Source of the DNA: Thermoplasmatales archaeon | GTDB taxonomy: Archaea; Thermoplasmatota; Thermoplasmata; Methanomassiliicoccales; Methanomethylophilaceae | Length of the DNA: 6,956 nucleotides | Reading direction: 5' to 3' | Assembly (NCBI GenBank): GCA_012522645.1 | Contig: JAAYKC010000119.1 | Span: 1 to 6,956 of the forward strand | Shown here: positions 1 to 5,564 of the stretch, piece after piece | How the letters are laid out: each line of letters starts with the position of its first letter | How positions within the stretch are numbered: position 1 is the first letter of the stretch | Made by a program: the position numbers and the translations under genes | The notes under the pieces: generated by a model | What the model was told of the DNA's origin: nothing | The model's database searches: none | What the model saw: the letters and a program-made list of their open reading frames with translations, nothing else

Positions 1-521
1 GCGGCGGATCGAACTTCGCCGGGTTCGCCTTCCCCATGATCGGCAGGAGGATCAAGGGCAAAACGGACTGCGAGTTCCTTGCCGCGGAATCGGATGCGGC
101 TCCGAGCATGACCGCCGGGAAGTACAGATACGACCTCGGTGACACGGGAGGGTTCACCCCGGAGCTGATGATGCACACGATGGGGCACGACTTCATACCC
201 AGTCCCGTTCACGCCGGCGGGCTGAGATATCACGGCATGGCCCCGCTGGTCTCGGCAGCTTTGGACCAGGGGTTCATGACCGCCAGGTCCTACGGGCAGC
301 CGGAAACGTTCCGTGCCGGGAAGATATTCGCCGAGACGGAGGGGATAATCGCCGCACCTGAGTCATGCCATGCGATACAGGCCGCCATCGACAAGGCACT
401 GGAGTACAAGGCCGCCAAGGAGAAGAAGACCATAGTGTTCTGCCTCTCCGGCCACGGACTGCTGGATCTCTACGGGTACGAGAAGTACCTGTCCGGGAAG
501 CTGGAAGAGTCCGCCGTGTGA
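1..521 (+). CDS. trpB: Tryptophan synthase beta chain, TrpB2 type, C-terminal part (5' truncated by window edge)
   Basis: The frame enters at base 3 and gives 172 residues ending at TGA 519-521; roughly the first 60% of a normal ~430-residue protein lies outside the window. TrpB is the PLP enzyme that condenses indole with serine to make tryptophan. Visible hallmarks are the PLP-phosphate loop GGSNFAG at the left edge, the segment GGLRYHG, the EGIIAAPESCHA segment that carries the conserved Glu and precedes the C-terminal helix, and LSGHG near the C-terminus. The wording APES and SGHG (rather than ALES and SGRG) matches the TrpB2 subfamily common in archaea, which can act without or with a distinct TrpA. 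The internal ATG at 36 is not the start, because homologous sequence continues upstream. Whether trpA or other trp genes are adjacent cannot be seen. Confidence 0.93.
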   Translation, partial: GGSNFAGFAFPMIGRRIKGKTDCEFLAAESDAAPSMTAGKYRYDLGDTGGFTPELMMHTMGHDFIPSPVHAGGLRYHGMAPLVSAALDQGFMTARSYGQPETFRAGKIFAETEGIIAAPESCHAIQAAIDKALEYKAAKEKKTIVFCLSGHGLLDLYGYEKYLSGKLEESAV

Positions 522-524
522 ATC

Positions 525-532
525 AATAAATA
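525..532 (+). promoter_or_regulatory. TATA box of endA
   Basis: AATAAATA is centred about 27 nt upstream of the endA ATG at 556. That is the normal TATA-to-start distance in archaea, so transcription probably begins at the ATG itself (leaderless mRNA). This agrees with the lack of a purine-rich ribosome binding site before the ATG. The box lies just after the trpB stop, so endA probably has its own promoter. Confidence 0.55.
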
Positions 533-555
533 CGCGGTATCAGTACAATCTGACC

Positions 556-1602
556 ATGCCCGGAGAGCTCAGGGAGGACGCAGTGATCATCAGCGACCAG
601 AAGGAAGGTTGCCAGATCTACAACAAGGGCAACTACGGCTACCCCATGAGCGGCGGCGGCCTGGAACTGGACCTTATAGAGGCCACATTCCTGCTGGAAT
701 CCGGACGTCTCGGGGTTACCTCCGACGGAGCAGAGGTGACCTTCCCCCAGCTCTTCGATTACTCATCGGGGATGTACGACGAATTCGATATCAAGTACAT
801 GGTCTACAGGGACATCCGTCAGCGCGGATTCGTGGTGAAGATGGAGACGGGCAGCTTCGACATGTCCGTGTTCCCCAGGGGGAAGACCATGAGCAATTCC
901 CGTCCCGCCTATCTGGTCAGGGCCGTCTCCGAGAGATCGACTATGCATCCCTCCAACTTCGGAGAAGAAGTCGCCGAGACCTCGAAGAAGGATAAGAAGC
1001 TGCTTTACGGAGTCGTTGACGAAGAGGGCGATCTGACCTACTACATCATGTCCCCGGGCGATGTCCGCGGCAGCGTGCCGGCCAAAGCGGACGTATGCGT
1101 GGAGGGCAAGATGATACGGGACAGGGTCTTCGTCTTCGGGAAGGATGACGCAGACCGGTTGAAGGGCTTCGGGTTCTTCGGGAAGGACATCCAGAACATG
1201 CTGCAGCTCTCCCTCATAGAGAGCTGCTATCTCATGAGGATCGGCGGTCTCGCCGTGCGGGACACTGACGGAGACCCGATACCTCTGGAATACCTGATCG
1301 AGCACGGCAGGAGGAATCAGGACGAGTTCGATCTCAGGCTGAGAGCCTACGAGGACCTGAGGAGCAGAGGGCTGATCGTGAAGACCGGTTTCAAGTACGG
1401 ATCGCATTTCAGGATGTACGAGAAATCCCCTGACGAGCTGCACGCAAGATATCTGGCACATGCAGTGCCCGGAAATTCTCCCATGACATGGCCCGAGATC
1501 TCCAGAGCGGTCCGGATAGCGGGCGGAGTGAAGAAGGAAATGATCTTCTGCTGCGTTACCGACAAGATAGAATATGTTGTGTTTAAGTGGTTTAGGCTGT
1601 GA
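556..1602 (+). CDS. endA: tRNA-splicing endonuclease, two-repeat (alpha2) archaeal type
   Basis: A 348-residue enzyme that cuts the bulge-helix-bulge at the intron borders of pre-tRNA (and of rRNA precursors). The sequence holds two tandem copies of the endonuclease unit. The N-terminal copy (about 10-165) starts with YNKGNYGYP and LDLIEATFLLESGRLGV. The C-terminal copy (about 205-348) has LSLIESCYLMRIGGLAV. The catalytic triad is intact only in the C-terminal copy: Tyr288 (RMYEK), His296 (ELHARY) and Lys327 (GVKKEM), matching Y115/H125/K156 of Methanocaldococcus EndA. The N-terminal copy has Phe106 at the Tyr position and no matching His, so it is a structural pseudo-domain, as in the A. fulgidus and Thermoplasma homodimers. 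Arg320 and Trp345 sit where the A. fulgidus pair clamps the bulge base. The start at 556 fits the TATA spacing. The 3' end converges on tfb with a 9-bp gap. Confidence 0.93.
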   Translation: MPGELREDAVIISDQKEGCQIYNKGNYGYPMSGGGLELDLIEATFLLESGRLGVTSDGAEVTFPQLFDYSSGMYDEFDIKYMVYRDIRQRGFVVKMETGSFDMSVFPRGKTMSNSRPAYLVRAVSERSTMHPSNFGEEVAETSKKDKKLLYGVVDEEGDLTYYIMSPGDVRGSVPAKADVCVEGKMIRDRVFVFGKDDADRLKGFGFFGKDIQNMLQLSLIESCYLMRIGGLAVRDTDGDPIPLEYLIEHGRRNQDEFDLRLRAYEDLRSRGLIVKTGFKYGSHFRMYEKSPDELHARYLAHAVPGNSPMTWPEISRAVRIAGGVKKEMIFCCVTDKIEYVVFKWFRL

Positions 1603-1611
1603 GGGGTATGC

Positions 1612-2544
1612 TCACAGCTGGATCTCGATGCCGAGCTTCTCGGTGAGCTCCTTGTAGCGGTTCCTTATGGTGACCTCGGTCACCCCCGCTACATCGGCCA
1701 CTTCCCTCTGGGTCCTGCGCTCGTTGCACAGGATCGATGAGATGTAGATGGCCGCCGCCGCAACGCCCGTGGGCCCGCGGCCGGATGTGAGCTCCTTGCT
1801 CTCCGCGTCCTTGAGGATCTCCGCCGCCTTGGTCTGAACCTCTCCGCTGAGCTTCAGTTCTGAGCAAAACCTCTGCACATAGTCCTGGGGCTTCGTCGGC
1901 AGCAGCTTGAGCTTGAGCTCCCTGGTCATGAACCTGTAGGTGCGCCCGATCTCCTTCCTGCCCACGCGGCTGGAGCCTGCGACCTCATCCAGAGTCCTGG
2001 GCACTCCGCACTGCCTGCACGCTGCGTACAGGGATGCGGCTACAACACCCTCTATGGACCTTCCTCTTATCAGATTCTTATTGACCGCCTTGCGGTATAT
2101 CATCGCAGCGGTCTCCCTTACATTCCTGGGCAGTCCCATGGATGATGCCATCCTGTCCAGTTCGGAAAGGGCGAATGCCAGGTTCCTCTCCGTTGCGTTG
2201 GAGACACGTATCCTCCTCTGCCACTTCCTGAGCCTGTACAGCTGAGCCCTGTTCCTTGTAGGTATGCTCTTGCCGTAGCTGTCCTTGTTCTTCCACGATA
2301 TCTCGGTCGAGAGACCTTTATCGTGAATCGTGTAGGTCATCGGAGCGCCGGTGCGAGCTCTCTTCTCGCCCTGCTCCACATCAAAGGCCCTCCATTCCGG
2401 ACCCTGGTCTATGAGCTGGTCTTCGAGCACTTCTCCGCAGTCCTCGCAGTGAAGTTCGCCTCTGTTATAGTCCCTTACGAGGTGCTTGCTGCCGCAGTTG
2501 GAGCACACCTCTATCTCTTCAGCTCCTTCTCTTACCTTTGCCAT
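1612..2544 (-). CDS. tfb: Transcription initiation factor IIB (TFB)
   Basis: A 310-residue archaeal TFB, the factor that bridges TBP on the TATA box to RNA polymerase. Domains in order: an N-terminal zinc ribbon with Cys14, Cys17, Cys33 and Cys36; a B-reader/linker region (about 44-95, containing GPEWRAFD and GAPMT); cyclin repeat 1 (about 115-200, with SIEGVVAASLYAACR); and cyclin repeat 2 (about 210-300), ending in a helix-turn-helix (TQREVADVAGVTEVTIRNRY) that reads the BRE. Length and architecture are normal. The frame is open upstream to an ATG at 2592, but ATG 2544 is chosen because GGAG lies 7 nt before it and because it gives the usual short lead into the zinc ribbon. It is the second gene behind gar1 (55 bp gap). 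Archaea often have several TFBs, and which paralogue this is cannot be told from the window. Confidence 0.96.
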   Translation of the reverse strand: MAKVREGAEEIEVCSNCGSKHLVRDYNRGELHCEDCGEVLEDQLIDQGPEWRAFDVEQGEKRARTGAPMTYTIHDKGLSTEISWKNKDSYGKSIPTRNRAQLYRLRKWQRRIRVSNATERNLAFALSELDRMASSMGLPRNVRETAAMIYRKAVNKNLIRGRSIEGVVAASLYAACRQCGVPRTLDEVAGSSRVGRKEIGRTYRFMTRELKLKLLPTKPQDYVQRFCSELKLSGEVQTKAAEILKDAESKELTSGRGPTGVAAAAIYISSILCNERRTQREVADVAGVTEVTIRNRYKELTEKLGIEIQL

Positions 2545-2550
2545 GTCTGG

Positions 2551-2557
2551 TCTCCTT
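2551..2557 (-). promoter_or_regulatory. Ribosome binding site deciding the tfb start
   Basis: On the minus strand AAGGAGA is followed by 7 nt and then ATG 2544. This supports the 310-residue TFB over the 16-residue-longer reading from 2592, whose extra residues (arginine-rich) do not resemble a TFB N-terminus. Confidence 0.7.
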
Positions 2558-2599
2558 CGAATAGTACATCTCGGCACCTGCCCGGGCCTCATATCCGTC

Positions 2600-2770
2600 T
2601 CATAACGTCACGGAAACATAGGGGGAATCCACCGGGCCGAATATCCTTCTCACGGTGCCTGCCTTTCTCCTGCGCGAATCGAACACAGAATCCCCGGTCT
2701 CCGGAAGGGTGCCGCCGCGGACGATCATCTTCTTAGGATCACATTCCGCAACAACACCCAAAAACTCCAT
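2600..2770 (-). CDS. gar1: H/ACA RNP protein Gar1 (short form)
   Basis: A 56-residue protein beginning MEFLGVVAECDPKKMIVRGG and ending in a segment with RRIFGPVDSPYVSVTL. These are the Gar1 core signatures: a short beta strand with G-V, the IVRG strand, a D-S-V-FDSRRRKAGTV turn, and IFGPV.SPYV. Gar1 is a beta-barrel subunit of the archaeal H/ACA ribonucleoprotein; with Cbf5, Nop10 and L7Ae it directs pseudouridylation of rRNA and helps substrate turnover. The start is fixed by GGAGG placed 6 nt upstream and by an in-frame TAA with no start codon in between. It is shorter than many archaeal Gar1 proteins (about 70-100 residues), lacking any tail. It is followed after 55 bp by tfb; gar1-tfb adjacency recurs in euryarchaea, so the two are probably co-transcribed. 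Confidence 0.88.
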   Translation of the reverse strand: MEFLGVVAECDPKKMIVRGGTLPETGDSVFDSRRRKAGTVRRIFGPVDSPYVSVTL

Positions 2771-2776
2771 GCCTGT

Positions 2777-2803
2777 CCTCCGTAAGAGATAGGTTTATCT
2801 ATC
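2777..2803 (-). promoter_or_regulatory. gar1 leader: ribosome binding site plus adjacent inverted repeat
   Basis: On the minus strand GGAGG (2777-2781) precedes the gar1 ATG at 2770 by 6 nt. Just 5' of it lies GATAG-ATAAAC-CTATC (2788-2803), an inverted repeat with 5-bp arms and a 6-nt loop. Both fall within the predicted leader, since the TATA-based start is near 2805. The repeat could be a weak RNA hairpin or a DNA operator over the transcription start. The ribosome site is well supported; any role of the repeat is inference. Confidence 0.5.
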
Positions 2804-2825
2804 CATTGAATAGGTCAAACAGAAA

Positions 2826-2837
2826 CTTATATTTAAA
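2826..2837 (-). promoter_or_regulatory. TATA box of the gar1-tfb operon
   Basis: On the minus strand the sequence is TTTAAATATAAG, an excellent archaeal TATA element, preceded by a purine-containing BRE-like stretch (AACCAATGG). A start about 27 nt downstream falls near 2805 and gives a leader of about 35 nt containing the gar1 ribosome binding site. Confidence 0.65.
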
Positions 2838-2872
2838 CCATTGGTTGATATTAATATATTAAATCAGAATGG

Positions 2873-2902
2873 TCATCCCACGGCCAGAAGGCCGAGGGAT
2901 GA
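2873..2902. repeat. Strong hairpin, 13-bp arms with one mismatch and a 4-nt loop
   Basis: TCATCCCACGGCC (2873-2885), loop AGAA (2886-2889), GGCCGAGGGATGA (2890-2902). The arms are complementary except for one A/A opposition. The hairpin sits between the 3' end of the minus-strand membrane protein gene (stop at 2944) and the gar1-tfb promoter. On the minus strand it is followed by an AT-rich stretch rather than a clear U run. It could be a 3' UTR stabiliser or terminator of the membrane protein mRNA, or part of a small RNA. Structure is seen directly; the role is not known. Confidence 0.6.
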
Positions 2903-2926
2903 ATATCCAATAATAGGTTTTGATAA

Positions 2927-2941
2927 GGGAGATGTGCTCCC
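2927..2941 (-). terminator. Possible terminator hairpin of the membrane protein gene
   Basis: On the minus strand GGGAG-CACAT-CTCCC begins 2 nt after the TAA stop of the gene ending at 2944 and is followed by TTATC. The stem is only 5 bp and the U tract is short, so this is a candidate only; archaeal termination usually depends on U-rich tracts more than on hairpins. Confidence 0.3.
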
Positions 2942-2943
2942 GT

Positions 2944-3246
2944 TTAACTCTTCATCACAGCGACGAGGAATATACCAACGGCGACAAGTGCACCGATCGC
3001 AGCGGCTATTATGTTGACTGCTGCCTCGTAAACTGCGTCCCAGGCCGCTACATCGGCGAAGAGCGCAATGTCACTGTATCCCACTAAGTACGCCCATACC
3101 AAACCGACGATGAGACCGACGGCAAGGAGGGCAAATCCCACGACTCTGCTTTTCCCGCTGCCGAAGTAGGCCGTAAATACACCCGCAAGGAGCATAACCA
3201 GCGCGAAAACGAAGACGACGACTGTCAAGAATGACATCCAATCCAT
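2944..3246 (-). CDS. Small membrane protein, three predicted helices, unknown family
   Basis: A 100-residue, very hydrophobic protein that I do not recognise. Three membrane helices can be seen at about residues 6-28, 35-57 and 72-97. The loop after helix 1 is short and basic (GSGKSR, 29-34), the loop after helix 2 is acidic (Asp59, Asp65, Asp70), and the C-terminus ends in Lys-Ser. By the positive-inside rule this suggests N-terminus out and C-terminus in. There is no cleavable signal, no Cys and no recognisable catalytic motif. The start at 3246 is supported by AAAGGAGA, with GGAG 8 nt before the ATG; Met4 at 3237 is a less likely alternative. It stands alone, divergent from purE, with its own promoter region. 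It could be a lineage-specific protein or an accessory subunit of a membrane complex, but nothing here shows which. Confidence 0.8.
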   Translation of the reverse strand: MDWMSFLTVVVFVFALVMLLAGVFTAYFGSGKSRVVGFALLAVGLIVGLVWAYLVGYSDIALFADVAAWDAVYEAAVNIIAAAIGALVAVGIFLVAVMKS

Positions 3247-3324
3247 TTTTTATTCTCCTTTCTCTAACATCGGCCTTCTCCCATCCGGGCTGACCGAGCC
3301 ATTATACGTGCAATAAGGTAGGTG

Positions 3325-3332
3325 TTATTTAA
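3325..3332 (-). promoter_or_regulatory. Candidate TATA box of the membrane protein gene
   Basis: On the minus strand TTAAATAA would place the start near 3301 and leave a leader of about 55 nt. A second candidate, CGTATAAT (3301-3308), would start near 3277 with a leader of about 30 nt. I cannot choose firmly between them. Confidence 0.35.
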
Positions 3333-3377
3333 CTTTCCCATATTTCGCACCCCTGTGATGTCTCTGCATCCGCACAT

Positions 3378-3389
3378 CCCGCATGCGGG
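3378..3389. promoter_or_regulatory. Perfect 12-bp palindrome just upstream of the purE TATA box
   Basis: CCCGCATGCGGG reads identically on both strands. It lies 8 bp upstream of the purE TATA box, about -50 to -39 from the predicted start, a usual place for an archaeal activator or upstream-bound regulator. A dimeric regulator of the purine genes is a reasonable guess. No related copy was found elsewhere in the window. Confidence 0.35.
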
Positions 3390-3397
3390 CGGCAGGG

Positions 3398-3404
3398 TTT
3401 ATAT
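3398..3404 (+). promoter_or_regulatory. TATA box of purE-guaAb
   Basis: TTTATAT is centred at 3401, exactly 27 nt before the GTG start of purE at 3428. The transcript therefore probably starts at the first base of the gene (leaderless), which explains the absence of a ribosome binding site. Confidence 0.65.
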
Positions 3405-3427
3405 GCTAAGTCGTACGTTTTTCCGGT

Positions 3428-3901
3428 GTGACCCAAGTCCTGATCCTCATGGGCAGCAAAAGCGACCTCCCCGTCGCAAGGAAAGCTGCAGATGTTCTGA
3501 AAAGACTCGGCCTTGACTGTTCCGTCGCCGTGGCATCCGCCCACAGGACCCCGGACAGGGTGGCCGAGCTCGTGAAAGGCTCCGATGCCGATGTCTTCAT
3601 CGCCATAGCAGGCATGAGTGCGGCCCTGCCGGGTGTGGTGGCATCCCTGACCCAGGCACCTGTCATAGGCGTCCCCGTTAGCGGGAATGTGAACCTTGAT
3701 GCTCTGCTCTCGGTGGTGCAGATGCCTCCCGGCATCCCCGTTGCGGCTGTGGGACTGGACCGCGGAGATAACGCAGGACTGCTGGCGGCCCAGATAATCG
3801 CTGTCAAAGATGCGGATGTGAGGAAGAAACTCGCCGCATACCGTGAGGAGATGGCGGAGAAGGTCCGGAAGGATTCCGCAGAGGTCGAGAAGGATGTTTG
3901 A
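3428..3901 (+). CDS. purE: PurE, N5-CAIR mutase / AIR carboxylase of purine synthesis
   Basis: A 157-residue single-domain PurE, the usual length. It makes CAIR, the carboxylated imidazole intermediate on the way to IMP. The nucleotide-binding loop GSKSD (9-13), the SAHRTP motif with catalytic-type His39 (37-42), AGMSAALPG (61-69), GVPV (81-84) and SVVQMPPGIPVAAVG (95-109) are all present. Class I enzymes normally read AAHLPG in the third motif; here Ala66 stands at the His position, so whether it uses N5-CAIR (class I) or AIR plus CO2 (class II) should not be assumed. No purK is in the window. The start is a GTG at 3428, chosen because it directly precedes TQVLILMGSKSD and lies 27 nt from a TATA box. 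The stop overlaps the guaAb start by 8 bp, implying translational coupling. Confidence 0.93.
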   Translation: MTQVLILMGSKSDLPVARKAADVLKRLGLDCSVAVASAHRTPDRVAELVKGSDADVFIAIAGMSAALPGVVASLTQAPVIGVPVSGNVNLDALLSVVQMPPGIPVAAVGLDRGDNAGLLAAQIIAVKDADVRKKLAAYREEMAEKVRKDSAEVEKDV

Positions 3902-4841
3902 AGCGGAACCGTTCATAGACGAGAAAGTGAAGGCCGTCAAGGATCAGGTCGGTGACGGGAAAGCGATCATCGCCGTCTCCGGGGGGGTGGACAGCATGGT
4001 GTGCGCAGCACTTGCGAGCAAGGCTCTCGGAAAGAATCTGCTCGCCGTTTTCGTTGACACAGGGCTGATGAGGAAGGATGAGCCGGAAGAGGTCAGGAGC
4101 ATGCTGACGGAGATCGGCATAAACTTCAGGATCGTGGACGCAGGGAAGGAATTCTTCTCTGCTCTCAGGGGGATAACGGACCCGGAGGCCAAGAGGAAGG
4201 CCATCGGAGAGAGATTCATACGGGTCTTCGAGAAGGAGGCGAAGGGATTCGGCGCCGGATACCTCGTTCAGGGGACCATCGCCCCCGACTGCATCGAATC
4301 CGGCACGGACGGGAAGAAGACGATAAAATCGCACCACAACGTCGGAGGGCTCCCCAAGGACGTGGGCATGGAGCTGGTGGAGCCCCTCAGGGAACTCTAT
4401 AAGGAAGAGGTCAGGGAGGTGGCCAGGAAGCTCAACGTCAAAGCATCGGAGAGGCAGCCGTTCCCGGGACCGGCTCTTGCGGTAAGGTGCCTCGGGGAGG
4501 TCACCCCGGAGAATATAGCCGTGGTGCGCGAGGCCTGCTTCATCGTGGAGGACGAGATCGTCAAGGCCTCGAAGGCGGGCAGGATGAAGCTGCCGTGGCA
4601 GTACTTCGCCGTCCTGCTGCCCGTGAGATCTGTGGGCGTGCGCAGCGACGACAGGACGTACGGCAAGACCGTTGCCGTCAGGGCCGTGGAGTCCTCGGAC
4701 GGGATGACCGCCGCCCACTCGGACATACCCGGTTCAGTGCTCAATGATATCTCCAAGCGCATAACCTCCGAGATAAAGGAGATCAACCGCGTGGTGTACG
4801 ACATAACGGACAAGCCTCCCGGCACCATCGAGTGGGAGTGA
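3894..4841 (+). CDS. guaAb: GMP synthetase subunit B (ATP pyrophosphatase subunit)
   Basis: A 315-residue ATP-PPase plus dimerisation domain that adenylates XMP and aminates it to GMP. The glutamine amidotransferase subunit (GuaAa) is a separate protein in archaea and is not in this window. The N-terminal PP-loop SGGVDS is at 29-34, followed by FVDTGLMR (53-60), LVQGTIAPDCIESG (124-137) and KSHHNVGGLP (145-154). The C-terminal domain carries PFPGPALAVR (189-198) and ends in KPPGTIEWE (307-315), the family's usual C-terminus. ATG 3894 is chosen over an upstream in-frame ATG at 3843 because the 17 extra residues are arginine-rich readthrough of the purE 3' end, and because GAGGT lies 8 nt before 3894. 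It forms a two-gene purine operon with purE. It converges on the DUF1643 gene with 33 bp between stops. Confidence 0.96.
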   Translation: MFEAEPFIDEKVKAVKDQVGDGKAIIAVSGGVDSMVCAALASKALGKNLLAVFVDTGLMRKDEPEEVRSMLTEIGINFRIVDAGKEFFSALRGITDPEAKRKAIGERFIRVFEKEAKGFGAGYLVQGTIAPDCIESGTDGKKTIKSHHNVGGLPKDVGMELVEPLRELYKEEVREVARKLNVKASERQPFPGPALAVRCLGEVTPENIAVVREACFIVEDEIVKASKAGRMKLPWQYFAVLLPVRSVGVRSDDRTYGKTVAVRAVESSDGMTAAHSDIPGSVLNDISKRITSEIKEINRVVYDITDKPPGTIEWE

Positions 4842-4874
4842 AACGGGTGCCTGTCCCGCAGCAGGGGCCCGGCC

Positions 4875-5411
4875 TCAGTCGGCCCTTCCTGCGTCCAGGT
4901 ACATGCCGATATCGAAATCCGTTTTCCGGCAGCCGTATGCCAGTCTGGAAGGATGGCGTGGATGGCCTGCTTTGGTATTATCCCCGAACTGCACCCACCT
5001 GCAGGAATGTCGGGCAGTGACGTCATGTATCTCCTTCAGGCAATGGATGAAATAAGGCCTCGAGGAGATCAGGTTCCCCCAGGCCGCCCAGATCTCCGTT
5101 CGACGCATCGCCGAAAGCACATCTTCGACATGTTCCAGATTCTCCCGCATCAAGGCCGTATCCGCGGTCTTATCGATCCTGTTCGGATCGGTCGCTCTCC
5201 GGGGGTACAGATTAAGCATTACCCAGCTGTCGAAACCGTTTCTCAAAGCGAACCCCTTCACCCTGCTGACGGTGGTGTCTGGCTTCTGCGGCGTGGCTGT
5301 GCTCGGATTCACTCCCAGGCAGATCAGTGGCCTTTCCCCTCTGGTGCCCAGAACGAAACGGCAGGAATCGTCGTCACTGTTGGCGTAGAGCCATTCTGTT
5401 GAGGTCGTCAT
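4875..5411 (-). CDS. DUF1643 family protein
   Basis: A 178-residue protein with the DUF1643 pattern: a short N-terminal WLYANSDDDSCRFVLG, then CLGVNPSTA (31-39), DTTVSRVKGFALRNGFDSW (45-63), LNLYPRRATDP (67-77), a central AAWGN (109-113), and a C-terminal NTKAGHPRHPSRLAYG (145-160). The family's biochemical function is not established to my knowledge. The early G-x-NP turn after a hydrophobic strand and the late HPS motif resemble in order and spacing the two active-site motifs of the uracil-DNA glycosylase superfamily; this is inference only. The start is uncertain: ATG 5411 gives the best family N-terminus, while ATGs at 5432 and 5435 suit a leaderless transcript from a weak TATA-like CATAAA (5454-5459). 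The frame stays open further upstream to 5573, but that part is Pro/Gly/Arg-rich and looks non-coding. It stands alone between guaAb and mntP. Confidence 0.82.
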   Translation of the reverse strand: MTTSTEWLYANSDDDSCRFVLGTRGERPLICLGVNPSTATPQKPDTTVSRVKGFALRNGFDSWVMLNLYPRRATDPNRIDKTADTALMRENLEHVEDVLSAMRRTEIWAAWGNLISSRPYFIHCLKEIHDVTARHSCRWVQFGDNTKAGHPRHPSRLAYGCRKTDFDIGMYLDAGRAD

Positions 5412-5558
5412 TTCACCGGACGGGGACGGCATCATCGCCGGCCGTATTATTCCTTTATGATTTCCCCGACTGAGGGTCCTAACCTCCCGCGGCCCTCCGC
5501 ATGGAGAATGCACAACTGAGCCTGTGCGGCCGCCAGTACCGGGGACCGCCATAGCCAA

Positions 5559-5564
5559 GTATAT
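5559..5564 (+). promoter_or_regulatory. Candidate TATA box of mntP
   Basis: GTATAT would place the start near 5588, leaving a leader of about 30 nt with a G-rich ribosome binding site. Such a leader is too short for a yybP-ykoY manganese riboswitch, and none is seen. A 6-bp inverted repeat (CATCCC 5571-5576, GGGATG 5584-5589) covers the predicted start and could be an operator. Confidence 0.35.

Noticed and set aside
763..1461. Long minus-strand open frame opposite endA (232 codons)
   Set aside because: It is the antisense of a clear EndA with intact motifs, has no ribosome site, and its product shows no family features.
2545..2592. 16-residue N-terminal extension of TFB from ATG 2592
   Set aside because: The GGAG site lies 7 nt before ATG 2544 and the extension looks like untranslated spacer after the gar1 stop.
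2869..2913. A 14-codon plus-strand frame running through the hairpin at 2873-2902
   Set aside because: Too short, no ribosome site, and the hairpin itself explains the sequence.
3804..4718. Long minus-strand open frame opposite guaAb (304 codons)
   Set aside because: A shadow frame of a high-GC gene; His/Arg/Pro-rich and without motifs, while the plus strand encodes a complete GMP synthetase subunit.
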